Assembly: GCA_030614005.1 (NCBI GenBank)
Contig: JAUWKS010000008.1
Location: 1-64,000, forward strand
Source: Candidatus Heimdallarchaeota archaeon
GTDB lineage: Archaea; Asgardarchaeota; Heimdallarchaeia; JABLTI01
DNA: 64,000 nt
Reading direction: 5' to 3'
Shown: piece by piece, positions 28,736 to 38,914 of the stretch
Position numbering within the stretch: position 1 is the first letter of the stretch
Layout: the number at the start of each line of letters is the position of its first letter
Notes under the pieces: model-generated
What the model was told of the DNA's origin: nothing
The model's database searches: none
What the model saw: only the letters and a program-made list of their open reading frames with translations
Program-made: the position numbers and the translations under genes

Positions 28736-30478
28736 TTATTCCAAGGGAAAAGAGGTTAATTCTGAATAATAGTCTATTGCTTGTTGAATGAATTCTCTTT
28801 CAATATATCCATGAGGAGATTCTACACTAAACAACCTATCAGCAAGATGTTTCACAGACATTTTTTGCCCGGCAGCAATTTTCCATTCGTTTTTCTTTCG
28901 GTATGTTTCTTGTCCTAAATTGATTAGATCTTTTTTGGAAATTTTAAGTCCAATTGCATTTAAGCTTTCCAAAGAACGTGAAACATTGTATACTTTTCTA
29001 GCGAAAAGACAAACTACTAAAGAATTTAATACTTGACGCCATTGCTCTTCTTTAACCAACGAGTCAACTAAATCTTTGTAATCTAATTCTTTACCAAGAT
29101 GTTTCTGGTCATAGCTATACCCTGCATTACAGAGATGCGAATGTCTTTGTCCAATTAAATGACCAATAATACTCCCTGGACCGGTAAAATACCCTGCTGG
29201 TGTTTGCCCTCCAATAATTATTGCGAAATCTTTCCCACCGTACTTCTTTACGCAAGCATCTAATCCTTCGCCAAGAGTTTCATAAAATTCATTCGCTCTT
29301 CGAACAATCAGTTCTATTGCCGTAAGATAATTCATTGTACTGCCATATTCGAAAACTACGCCCATAGTTTCTTTATGAGTAATTAATTCTTGTTGAAAAG
29401 CATCTGTAGCCCAACCTAAGATACCACCGAGAGTAATAATATCCATACCATTGCGATCTGTGATTTCAATTAAACGCAAAACATCGCTTGCATTTTCAAT
29501 GCCAAGATTAGACCCAACAGCATAGAGTAATTCATAATCATATGGAACGAAAGTTGTTTCAACATCATATTCTTCTTTTTTATATGGTATACGCAAATAC
29601 GCAACGTGAATACAACCAACAGGACATTGAGAACAAGCGATTTTTCTTAATAGTAAGTTTTCAGCGAAATATTCCCCAGAAATATTATCTGCAAATTCAA
29701 AACGTCCTGAACTAAAATTCCTTGTTGGTAAACCACCAATAACATTCATTGGTTGTATACCTGCAGAGGTGCCAAGAATATGGTATTTATCCATATCATC
29801 GCTGTCTTTGATATGATTGAAGATAGTTTTGTACACTTTTTTGTAAGCTTTCATATCAGGAAAAGTAATATCTTGTGTACCTTCAACTACGATTGCTTTA
29901 AGATTCTTAGAACCAAAAACAGTGCCTAAACCTAAGCGACCAAAATGACGATAGTTGTCAACATTGACGTATGAGTATTTTATTAATCTGTCACCAGCGC
30001 GTCCAGTACGAATGAAACTTCTTCGTCCTGGTCCTTGAGGTTCTGCATCTCGAAGAATTCTCCCAACAGAAAAAACACTTCGCAAATTCCAAAGTAATTC
30101 AGCATTCTTTATTGTAATACTATCATCATGAATTGCAATATAAACAGGATGAGATGCCTTCCCCCGAATAATCATTCCATCGTAACCCGAAAAGCGTATT
30201 GCCGAAGCAAGTCTCCCTCCAGCATAACTTTCGCCTAATTCGTTATTTAATGGAGATTTAAACATTGCAACCGTCTTTGCGGCAGTAGGATATGCAGCAG
30301 TTAGAGGGCCTATAGCAAATACAATAACATTTTCAGGAGAAAGAGGGTCAACTTTAGGGTCACAACTTTTAGTAAAAAGTTCTGTAGCTAAAGAAACACC
30401 GCCAAGAAATTGATTTAACTTTGAGTCCTCTACTACCTTTACTCTTCTTTTTGTTAGATCAATATCAATAATTCTCAA
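28736..30478 (-). CDS. aor: Aldehyde:ferredoxin oxidoreductase (tungsten) family
   Basis: LRIIDIDLTKRR...SYAGGRLASAIRFSGYDGMIIRGKA...CSQCPVGCIH; proposed TTG start at 30478 overlaps the ferredoxin stop (TTGA). Confidence 0.88.
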   Translation of the reverse strand: MRIIDIDLTKRRVKVVEDSKLNQFLGGVSLATELFTKSCDPKVDPLSPENVIVFAIGPLTAAYPTAAKTVAMFKSPLNNELGESYAGGRLASAIRFSGYDGMIIRGKASHPVYIAIHDDSITIKNAELLWNLRSVFSVGRILRDAEPQGPGRRSFIRTGRAGDRLIKYSYVNVDNYRHFGRLGLGTVFGSKNLKAIVVEGTQDITFPDMKAYKKVYKTIFNHIKDSDDMDKYHILGTSAGIQPMNVIGGLPTRNFSSGRFEFADNISGEYFAENLLLRKIACSQCPVGCIHVAYLRIPYKKEEYDVETTFVPYDYELLYAVGSNLGIENASDVLRLIEITDRNGMDIITLGGILGWATDAFQQELITHKETMGVVFEYGSTMNYLTAIELIVRRANEFYETLGEGLDACVKKYGGKDFAIIIGGQTPAGYFTGPGSIIGHLIGQRHSHLCNAGYSYDQKHLGKELDYKDLVDSLVKEEQWRQVLNSLVVCLFARKVYNVSRSLESLNAIGLKISKKDLINLGQETYRKKNEWKIAAGQKMSVKHLADRLFSVESPHGYIEREFIQQAIDYYSELTSFPLE

Positions 30479-30882
30479 CTTTCCACTTCCTCCATTTCTA
30501 AAATGCCATGAGGACAGAAAGGTACGCAGAGTCCACAGTGAATACAAATAATCGGCATACCATTTTGAGAATCAAGTTTTATCGCCCCAATAATACAAGC
30601 ATCCTTACAAAGACCACATGCATCACACTTACTTTTATCCAAAATAACTCCTCCGCCTTTTCTTTTTCGTAAAGCTCCTGAAGGGCAAGCTCTCAAACAA
30701 ACTGGATCTTTACAACCTCTACAAACAACTATACTATAATACGCGGTCTGTCCTGCAGCAATTACAGAAATTGCTGATTGATCAACGGATAGTGTATTAA
30801 ATCTCTCTCGAGCACAAGCCATAACACAACAAAGACAACCAACACATCTTTCGATATGGCGAACAGTAATTTTCTTTGGCAT
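30475..30882 (-). CDS. 4Fe-4S dicluster ferredoxin, AOR-associated
   Basis: CVGCLCCVMAC, CRGCKDPVCLRACPSGAL, CDACGLCKDAC, CIHCGLCVPFCPHG. Confidence 0.9.
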   Translation of the reverse strand: MPKKITVRHIERCVGCLCCVMACARERFNTLSVDQSAISVIAAGQTAYYSIVVCRGCKDPVCLRACPSGALRKRKGGGVILDKSKCDACGLCKDACIIGAIKLDSQNGMPIICIHCGLCVPFCPHGILEMEEVES

Positions 30883-30979
30883 AGATTACTATTAGTGATA
30901 ATGTTTTATTAGGATTTTCAAGTCCAAACAACTTTAGAACAATATTATTTCTGAATAAATCTAATCTCTGAAAAAAAAG

Positions 30980-31002
30980 GAAATTAGATAAAATCTAATT
31001 TC
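30980..31002 (-). terminator. Hairpin terminator overlapping stop codon of the LVIVD protein gene
   Basis: GAAATTAGA-TAAAA-TCTAATTTC perfect 9-bp stem followed by T8 on the minus strand; stop at 30995-30997 lies in the stem. Confidence 0.65.
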
Positions 31003-33076
31003 TTCGTTTTCTGATTATAACTAGTGTAACTATGAAAGCAAAACTTGTTGTGAATGCTAGAATTGTAAATCCTGGTAAAATAATTGTTTCTGGTATTGCT
31101 GTTGTTGTTGTTGGATCTTCTGGTACAGGGTCTAAATTACAATCAACTAAGGCTATTCTCAATCCGCCAAAACCACTTGCAATGTAAATAGTGTCATCTA
31201 TAACGTCTAGACCATAGAAATATTCACTACCATTAGCTGCAAATGATCCTATTTGCTTGATGTCATATGCACTTCGAACATCGAGAACCCTAAGACCTTC
31301 GAAACCCAGAGCTATATAAAACAAACCATCATGAATACAAATATCTTCCATATACCATGATGTAAGATCGGTAAAATTCGCTATATAGATTGGATTGGTA
31401 GCATCTGAAACATCAATAATTTCTAAGAAGCCATTGCTAGATAAGAACAATGAATCTAAGTAATAATGCATACTGTAAGCATAATCAAGTGTCTCATAGC
31501 TACTTATAACACTTATATCATTCAAGTTAGAAGCATCTAAAATATGCACGGTTTTAGTATTATCTAACAAATAAACAGTTTCACTAACAACTTGTATATC
31601 TCTAAGATAAACATCAAGATCCGTAAAAGTAGGATACACAGATATCATTGTTGGATTAGCTATATTCATAACATGTAGGTCTTGTCCTTCGAGTACGTAT
31701 AATATATCGTTGTTAATATAGAATGAATTTGCAAAAGTCATTCCAGTAATATTCATTACAAGTTGTGGAAACACTGGATCAGTAACATCAAAGATTAGGA
31801 TACCAGTCATATCTAAAACATAGACATAACTCTCATAGTATTCTATTTGTGTTGTAAAGGTATAACCATCCCATTGCCCTAATCCTTGTGGATTATTTGG
31901 GTTTTGAACGTCAACAGTACTTAGAGTGATATTCCCATTTGAGATATAAGCGACATCATCACCTATTGCTAAATCAAATGCATAACCTATAATACCATAA
32001 GTCAATTCCTCAGAAGGATTACTAGCATCAGCAATATTATATCCTTTTAACCCATTTGGTGCATCAATAAAGTAAATGTAATCACCATTGAGCTTTATTC
32101 CTGTTACCCAACCATCAAATGGTGTTTCAATATTAGATACTAATACCGGATTATTCTCATCTGTAACATTAAGAATATCTACACCATCTCTTTGATCTGC
32201 AACATAAATTAGATTGTCCTTAGTAGCAATATCAAGTGTAACTCCACCGTTATCAAAAGTTCCTTTAGCTATTGGTGAGCTTACATTTGAGATATTATAA
32301 ATTGCTAAACCATCTGCGTTTTTTGCTAAATACAAACCATCATCTTCAACTTCTATCTGATTTACTGTTGAACCATCATCGTTTTCAAAGATGATTGCTT
32401 CGTTGATAGGATCTGTCACATTTAGCATCATAAACCCATGGTTTTTCATTGCTAGATATGCGATATTGTCTTTAACAGTCACACTTTGCACATTAACTGT
32501 TGCTCCTGTATTTGTGTTAATTACACTAGGTGCATAAGGATCAGATACATTAACAAAAACAAGTCCATCGTTTCCACAAGCAACAAAAGCAACCTTTTCC
32601 TCAACAAAAACATCATAAGTAATTGTTACATCTAATAAAAGTGATTCAACAATGTAAGGAGAGTTAGGATTTGTTGCATTAACAATAATCAAATCTCGAT
32701 TTGTATCAGCTATATAAACAAAACCATCGTCAACATGTAAATTCTCAACAGCTTCCCCTACACGAATTACGCTTTTCTTTACAACAGCAAATGGATCAGA
32801 AATATCAAAAATTAATAATCCATTTGGGTAAGCTAAAACATAAGCAAGATTATTTTCTATTTCAATTTTACTACCTAAGTAAAAATTTTCATTCCAAGTT
32901 CCCGCAGATGTGAAATCAACAGTAGAAGTATTAACGCCTAGATAATCATTATTGTCTTCTTTCACTTGACCAACAATAGCTGGCAGTTCAATTGCTACTA
33001 CATAACCATTAACTATGATTAGCAGTAATATCGCTATAACTATAGAATTCTTCTTCCAAAGCATTTTTCTAACCAT
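30995..33076 (-). CDS. Surface LVIVD-repeat beta-propeller protein with C-terminal TM anchor
   Basis: Multiple 'GLxIxDxSNPxxP' repeats (LLIFDISDPFAVV, LVFVNVSDPYAPS, LMIFDVTDPVFPQ); signal peptide; C-terminal LPGFTILAFTTSFAFIVTLVIIRKRRN. Confidence 0.88.
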   Translation of the reverse strand: MVRKMLWKKNSIVIAILLLIIVNGYVVAIELPAIVGQVKEDNNDYLGVNTSTVDFTSAGTWNENFYLGSKIEIENNLAYVLAYPNGLLIFDISDPFAVVKKSVIRVGEAVENLHVDDGFVYIADTNRDLIIVNATNPNSPYIVESLLLDVTITYDVFVEEKVAFVACGNDGLVFVNVSDPYAPSVINTNTGATVNVQSVTVKDNIAYLAMKNHGFMMLNVTDPINEAIIFENDDGSTVNQIEVEDDGLYLAKNADGLAIYNISNVSSPIAKGTFDNGGVTLDIATKDNLIYVADQRDGVDILNVTDENNPVLVSNIETPFDGWVTGIKLNGDYIYFIDAPNGLKGYNIADASNPSEELTYGIIGYAFDLAIGDDVAYISNGNITLSTVDVQNPNNPQGLGQWDGYTFTTQIEYYESYVYVLDMTGILIFDVTDPVFPQLVMNITGMTFANSFYINNDILYVLEGQDLHVMNIANPTMISVYPTFTDLDVYLRDIQVVSETVYLLDNTKTVHILDASNLNDISVISSYETLDYAYSMHYYLDSLFLSSNGFLEIIDVSDATNPIYIANFTDLTSWYMEDICIHDGLFYIALGFEGLRVLDVRSAYDIKQIGSFAANGSEYFYGLDVIDDTIYIASGFGGLRIALVDCNLDPVPEDPTTTTAIPETIILPGFTILAFTTSFAFIVTLVIIRKRRN

Positions 33077-33199
33077 TTCCTTTTTTCCCCTAAAATGATT
33101 AATTGTATAATATCCATTATTCTTTATTACTATTATCTAATATATTGACTTATCTTTTTAAGTAATTTCAACCTCTATTAAACAGATAAAAACATTTGA

Positions 33200-33847
33200 G
33201 TGTTTACTGCAATGTTAGATGAATTAGCTTTTTTTTCCTTTATTTGTTGCCTGACATTATCAATTATTTTCCTTTTTTTAACCCTAAATAAACCAGACTC
33301 AAGAAAAGGTCTTCGCAGAGAAATATTGAGTAAATGGGTGAATTTTAATCTCGAAGATAATAAAACAATAGCAGTTCAAGCCATTAGAAATCTCCTCATG
33401 ATAAACGCGGCATTCATTTCTGCATTACTCATTCTTACTGGAATATTAATTGGTTTGTATCAACTAGTTTTTACTAATTACAATGTTTTTCTTTGGGAGT
33501 TAATTCCAGAATTTACTGTGAGATTAGCTTAATTAATTTTGATAATAATTACTCTAGCTTTTAGTCTGTTTAGTTTCATAAATTCTAATCGAATGGCAAC
33601 TAATCTCACTTTTTTAATTACAAGTAAAATTGATGATGAAAGTGAAGCAAAAAATAGTTTACTATTAGCACAAGAAGCTTTTAGAATAATGCAAAGATCT
33701 TGGATGTTAGGTATTCGTGGGTTATTTTTCCTAATTGCATCTATTACTTGGTTAATTCATCCTATAGCGTTCATTGTATTTACGATACTTATTTTACTCT
33801 ATGTAATTCTAATTCAAGATTTTTCTGTTTTTGAAAAGAAAAAATAA
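33200..33847 (+). pseudogene. DUF599-like membrane protein split by an in-frame TAA (33530-33532)
   Basis: ORFs 33200..33532 and 33539..33847 are in the same frame; together they give a DUF599-like pattern (AIRNLLMINAAF...FSFINSNRMATN...GIRGLFFLIASITWLIHP). Confidence 0.55.
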
Positions 33848-33994
33848 GGCAAAATTAAGAATATATTACAATTACTCTAATCAACTTTGTAAAAACACAA
33901 TTGATTTCTTTTGTGAACTGTTGCACTAAACAATAGTCTTTAATATTTAATGCTGAGATGTAAGGTTATAATCTTTATATAAAGGTGAAATTAT

Positions 33995-35584
33995 TTGAGG
34001 ATTAAAAAAGCAATAGTAATTACTATGTTATTGATAATGCTGACCCCAGCAATATCAATCTTAAGTGCAACTGTTCCTGAAGAGGAATATTTTGTACCAA
34101 ATGACATTGATTCTACCGTTGGTGTGATATCAGGTGACACATTGTTCTACAATATTGAACAACTTGTATTACCACCAGGTGTAGAAATTGAGAATGTTAC
34201 ATTACCAGATTTTGCAGATAATAAAATCATTGTAAAAGTAATGTATGTCGACAACAATTATGAATTCAACTCAACTCATACTGGAGCTAGAATCTGGTAT
34301 TCAGTTGGATTTATGTTTGGTCAAGATGAAACATTCGATTTAGACTTTAGTCTATTAGACACAAATATTGTTATTCCCAAAGGTGCAGCAACTCCTTCAA
34401 TTGTTATTGATGGAAATCCATACTTTACTAACGTAGGTGACGGTTCTCCTTCACTCTTCTTCTTAAATGATGATTGGGCTGATCACAAAACAAATCTAGA
34501 ATCTTTAGGATTTGTAGTAACAGATTCCGCATCTGAATTATCAGCAACTTTCACAAATGGTACTGGTGAACTTACTGGTACTTGGAGAAAATCTGACGGT
34601 GTTTTAACTGACATACTCTTTGATGACATCATTATGTCTGACATGACTCTTGAACTCAGTTTAGATAGCAAAGTAAATCGTCCATTGGGCGTTTCAGTTG
34701 GCGATCAAATTGAGATGACACTTGAAACCTTTGATTTGGAAGTTACAGGTTCAGGAGATTTATACACAAGTGGAATAAATCAAACAGAACTATCTGAAGT
34801 GCAAGCAACTATGGCTTCCATGGAAGGTAAAACAATGGTTAGATTCGTTGTAAACGAAGTTTATGGTATGTATTACACTTGCTCAATTTATGCTTACGAT
34901 ATTGATACAGATACTATGAAAAAGGTCACAGATGACGATATTTACTTTAATGGATTCTTTGGTTCAATACAAGTAGCTGAGCCTCCAAAATTCGACAGTG
35001 ATGATCATGATTTCAATCCTTCAGGAATGGGTCCAGTAGTATCTCCAGATTGGGATATCTATGAAGGATACATGATATTAGCCAACACACTTCTCGGTGT
35101 CTACATAAATGAAATACTTACAATCGCTGGTCCACCAACAGATGACGCTGTTATCACCACAATCGAACCAACCTTCGGTTTCCAAAGCAAACGAGGTTAC
35201 TACTACTTCCAACAATCATTGGATATTGACATAGAAGCTAATCTAGCTTTTACTTCCATAAAGCTAGGAATAAATGCTCTCTACGACACAGGCATCCACG
35301 CAACAGTGAACGAAAAGATGTATTTCGCATACCACGAAAGTGGTGTTTTTGCTGGAATGAGAATAGAGGCAGTTATTGATGTCACCATGTATGATTCAGC
35401 AAGTTCTTCAGGCTTCCCAGCAGGAAACGTTCATGTAGAAATTGATTTCAAATTACGTAACCCAGATTACAATCCCCCCGATGCTTATGGCGGCGGCTTT
35501 ATTCCAGGATTCGAATGGCTCATAGCTATTCCAGCATTAATGAGTGTTGCAGTAATCGGTTTAGTCTCTAAAAAGAGAAAGTAA
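33995..35584 (+). CDS. Secreted/surface protein with C-terminal PGF-like TM anchor, paralog A
   Basis: TTG start, signal peptide, C-terminal GGGFIPGFEWLIAIPALMSVAVIGLVSKKRK; paralogous to 35756..37375. Confidence 0.75.
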   Translation: MRIKKAIVITMLLIMLTPAISILSATVPEEEYFVPNDIDSTVGVISGDTLFYNIEQLVLPPGVEIENVTLPDFADNKIIVKVMYVDNNYEFNSTHTGARIWYSVGFMFGQDETFDLDFSLLDTNIVIPKGAATPSIVIDGNPYFTNVGDGSPSLFFLNDDWADHKTNLESLGFVVTDSASELSATFTNGTGELTGTWRKSDGVLTDILFDDIIMSDMTLELSLDSKVNRPLGVSVGDQIEMTLETFDLEVTGSGDLYTSGINQTELSEVQATMASMEGKTMVRFVVNEVYGMYYTCSIYAYDIDTDTMKKVTDDDIYFNGFFGSIQVAEPPKFDSDDHDFNPSGMGPVVSPDWDIYEGYMILANTLLGVYINEILTIAGPPTDDAVITTIEPTFGFQSKRGYYYFQQSLDIDIEANLAFTSIKLGINALYDTGIHATVNEKMYFAYHESGVFAGMRIEAVIDVTMYDSASSSGFPAGNVHVEIDFKLRNPDYNPPDAYGGGFIPGFEWLIAIPALMSVAVIGLVSKKRK

Positions 35585-35596
35585 ATTATCTATCTA

Positions 35597-35632
35597 AAAT
35601 TGTGCGTACTTCGCACAATTACAATCTTTTTT
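35597..35632 (+). terminator. Hairpin terminator of paralog A
   Basis: AATTGTGCG-TACTT-CGCACAATT followed by a T-run. Confidence 0.65.
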
Positions 35633-35755
35633 TAATTAATTTTTGAGAAGCTTTCAGTGTAAACTATTTTTATCAAAAGGATAATTCTATTCTAATGGAT
35701 ACTTTAATTAGACAATTTGAGCAAATGTATCCTAACAAATATTAGGGTGAAAATA

Positions 35756-37375
35756 ATGAGGATGAGACGTATTTTTATTTTTGTTACCTTATTGATATTG
35801 TTATTACCAATTTTGTCAATCAATGGTACAAATCAGAATGAAAAGGAAATCATAATACCGACTGATTTTAATTCCGATAGTGGAGTTTTAGCTGGTGATA
35901 TTTTCTATTATAATATTGATGAATTAATTCTACCACCAGAAGTAGAAATTGATAATGTTACTTTGCCTAATTTTTCAGGGAATCAAATATTCGTTAAGGT
36001 ATTGTATATTGAAGAAAATTATCAATATGACTTAACTACTTTTGGTACTGCTATACACTTAGCACTTGGATTTAAATTTGCAAAGGATACTACCTTTGAA
36101 CTAGATTTTAGTCTGTTGAGTACTGATATTGTCATTCCGAAAGGAGCAGCTACTCCACCTATAACTTCAATTGGCAACCCCCATTTTGAGAATACTTCCG
36201 ATTTAGGCCCATCAATGTTTTTCTTGAATTCGGACTGGAATAGTCATACCACAATACTTGAAGGATTAGGTTTTACTGTTACAAATGATGCAAATGAACT
36301 ATCTGCTATACTATTTGATGGTGCAGGTGTAGTAACTTTCACCTGGAGAAAATCAGATGGTGCTCTGACGCATTTGATGGTTGAAGATATTCTTTTCCTC
36401 GGAGCTGATTTCTCAGATATGACTGTTGAGATTAGCTTGGCTGAGAAATATTATAGACCATTAGGAATTTCTGTTGGAGATCAAATTATAATCGAGGTAG
36501 ATCATCTAGATGCGTCTATGTCCGTTTCAGGTGACATTGCAACTTACTATAATCAAACTCAAATTAATGAATACGAAGCTTCGTATGAATCTTTAGCAGG
36601 CAACACTATATTGCAATTAAATGTTGAAGAGATTTATGGAGTCTATTATGTTTGTTCAGTATGGGTGATATCTGACATTGAAACTTTTGAGCTTCAGAAA
36701 CTTGATGATAATTACTATTTCAATGGTTTTCAAGGAGCATCAATTGGATACTATGGTCTAATGCCAAATTACAGCTATGAAGATAACGAATATTTAGGTT
36801 CAGCTATTGTACCTGCAATAACCCCTGATTGGGACATTTATGAAGGATATATGTTACTTGGAAATACTTTGCTAGGTGTTTACATTAATGAGATGCTAGA
36901 AGTTATTAACCCAATAAATGAAAAATATAGTACAATTAATGATTTGGACTTTACATTCGGATTCGATAAGAAGCGAGAATACTACTATTATCAGCAGTCA
37001 TTGGAATATGATATAGAAAGTAATTATACTTGGTACTATGATCCTATGACTGTTTTAGAACCTCAGCATGTATATTCAATTGGAACCAGAACTGAATTGA
37101 GTCAAAAATTGTATATCGCTTACCATGAAACTGGTGTTTTTGCTGGTTTGAGAGTAAAATATTCAATTAAATTAACTGACTACGATTATATTGGAGTAAC
37201 TAATTTTAATACCGGAACTTTAGAATTAGAAGTTGATGTTAAACTTCGAAATGTAGATTTCAATCCTCCTGATGCTTTTGGTGGAGGATTTATTCCAGGA
37301 TTCAGATGGATGCTAATAATTCCAGCTATACTACCTATTGCTACTTACAGAATTATTGCTCGGAAAAGAAAGTAA
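35756..37375 (+). CDS. Secreted/surface protein with C-terminal PGF-like TM anchor, paralog B
   Basis: ATG 35756 behind AGGGTGA preferred over ORF start 35717; same architecture as paralog A (PKGAATPxI, VTPDWDIYEGYMLLGNTLLGVYINEML, GGGFIPGFRWML). Confidence 0.75.
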   Translation: MRMRRIFIFVTLLILLLPILSINGTNQNEKEIIIPTDFNSDSGVLAGDIFYYNIDELILPPEVEIDNVTLPNFSGNQIFVKVLYIEENYQYDLTTFGTAIHLALGFKFAKDTTFELDFSLLSTDIVIPKGAATPPITSIGNPHFENTSDLGPSMFFLNSDWNSHTTILEGLGFTVTNDANELSAILFDGAGVVTFTWRKSDGALTHLMVEDILFLGADFSDMTVEISLAEKYYRPLGISVGDQIIIEVDHLDASMSVSGDIATYYNQTQINEYEASYESLAGNTILQLNVEEIYGVYYVCSVWVISDIETFELQKLDDNYYFNGFQGASIGYYGLMPNYSYEDNEYLGSAIVPAITPDWDIYEGYMLLGNTLLGVYINEMLEVINPINEKYSTINDLDFTFGFDKKREYYYYQQSLEYDIESNYTWYYDPMTVLEPQHVYSIGTRTELSQKLYIAYHETGVFAGLRVKYSIKLTDYDYIGVTNFNTGTLELEVDVKLRNVDFNPPDAFGGGFIPGFRWMLIIPAILPIATYRIIARKRK

Positions 37376-37390
37376 GAACCTTTCTTGAAA

Positions 37391-37426
37391 ATTTGTGCTT
37401 GTTAAGCACAAAAAATCCTTTTTTTT
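37391..37426 (+). terminator. Hairpin terminator of paralog B
   Basis: TTTGTGCTT-GTT-AAGCACAAA followed by T8. Confidence 0.65.
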
Positions 37427-37578
37427 TACTGATAATCTTCATAGAGAATTGCATTTGAACTGAAGATTAAAAAATAGATAATAAATTGACATCTAGATAC
37501 AAAGAAAGAATTAAAAAATCGCTATATTAATAATTACACAGCTGATAATTAATACTTATAGGAGATAGACTTTCAAGA

Positions 37579-38748
37579 ATGTCAACAAATCTTAGTCCTG
37601 AAGCCAAACAAGCAGAAGAAGCTTATCAGGAAGCAAAAACTGTTGAAGATAAGATTATCAAGCTAGAAAAATTCATCTCAATGGTGCCTAAGCATAAAGC
37701 TACTGAGAAAATGGTTGCAAGATTAAGAAGTAGTCTAGTAAAACACAAATCAGAATTAGAAGATAGAAGGAAAAGGATGAAATCCTTAGGCAAAGGACCA
37801 TCTTGGGTTCTTGCAAAGGAAGGGGATGCTCAAATATCATTAGTTGGGGTAGCAAATTCAGGCAAATCACTTCTCTTTCGTACATTAACAGGTGCAAATG
37901 CAAAAGTAGGGGATTACCCATTCACAACGGAAAAACCTGAACCGGGTGTTATAGACTGCGATGGAGCAATAATTCAATTAATAGACCTACCAAGTATTTT
38001 CCCCAACATTAGAAATGAATCTAAAAATGGTAATATGTTATTCTCTCAAATACGAGCTGCTGATTTAATCATTTTTGTAATTGATTTAACTAAAGATCCT
38101 GAAGAACAAATGACAATCCTATTAGAAGAACTCTACAATGGTAGTATTCGTGTTAACAAATCACTACCACCCATTGAATTACGTAAAACAGGTTCAGGTG
38201 GAGCGTTGCTAATTGGTGAAGATAAATTAGATGCCACTCGAGAGGAAATAATTGAAATCCTTCATGACCAAAGTTTGTATAATTTTTCCCTGAAAATTTT
38301 AAAACCCATCCAATTAGCTGATCTTGTAGAAGCATTAGATGCAAGTCTCAGCTACAATATAGGTATTATTGTGGCAAATAAAGGCGATGCAGATAATTCA
38401 AAAGAAAACTATGAAAAACTAGTGAAATTGTATTCCAAACAATTTCAGATATACCCAACAAGTGCTTTGAAAAAAGAAGGGTTGGATGTTTTAGGAAAGG
38501 AAATTTTCAAAAAATTAAAGCTGGTGCGAATTAGAAGCAAAGAACAAAATGGAGAAATTGCTAAAAAACCAATTGTAATCAAAGAAGGTGCAACTGTAGG
38601 TGATATAGCAAAAATAATCCATACCAGATTTTATGATCATTTCAAACAAGCTAAAATAACTGGTCCCAGTGCATTGTTTGACGGGCAATCTGTTGGTCTA
38701 AATCATGTTCTCAAAGATGGAGATGTGGTTGAGATTTTTGCTGATTAA
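37579..38748 (+). CDS. DRG/OBG-family GTPase with C-terminal TGS domain
   Basis: GVANSGKSLLFRTLTGA, DLPSI, NKGD, TGS domain VGDIAKIIHTRFYDHFKQA...LKDGDVVEIFAD. Confidence 0.88.
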   Translation: MSTNLSPEAKQAEEAYQEAKTVEDKIIKLEKFISMVPKHKATEKMVARLRSSLVKHKSELEDRRKRMKSLGKGPSWVLAKEGDAQISLVGVANSGKSLLFRTLTGANAKVGDYPFTTEKPEPGVIDCDGAIIQLIDLPSIFPNIRNESKNGNMLFSQIRAADLIIFVIDLTKDPEEQMTILLEELYNGSIRVNKSLPPIELRKTGSGGALLIGEDKLDATREEIIEILHDQSLYNFSLKILKPIQLADLVEALDASLSYNIGIIVANKGDADNSKENYEKLVKLYSKQFQIYPTSALKKEGLDVLGKEIFKKLKLVRIRSKEQNGEIAKKPIVIKEGATVGDIAKIIHTRFYDHFKQAKITGPSALFDGQSVGLNHVLKDGDVVEIFAD

Positions 38749-38914
38749 TTATTCAATTATATTTTATTATTTGATTAAGAAATAATTACAACTCAAATCT
38801 AAACAGTATTATTTTGAAAAAAAAGTTTTTTAGGATATTCACAAGAGAAGAATATCTCATGAAACCTTAGTTATGAATATATCAGTTAATTTCATAATTT
38901 GATTCATAGCATTT

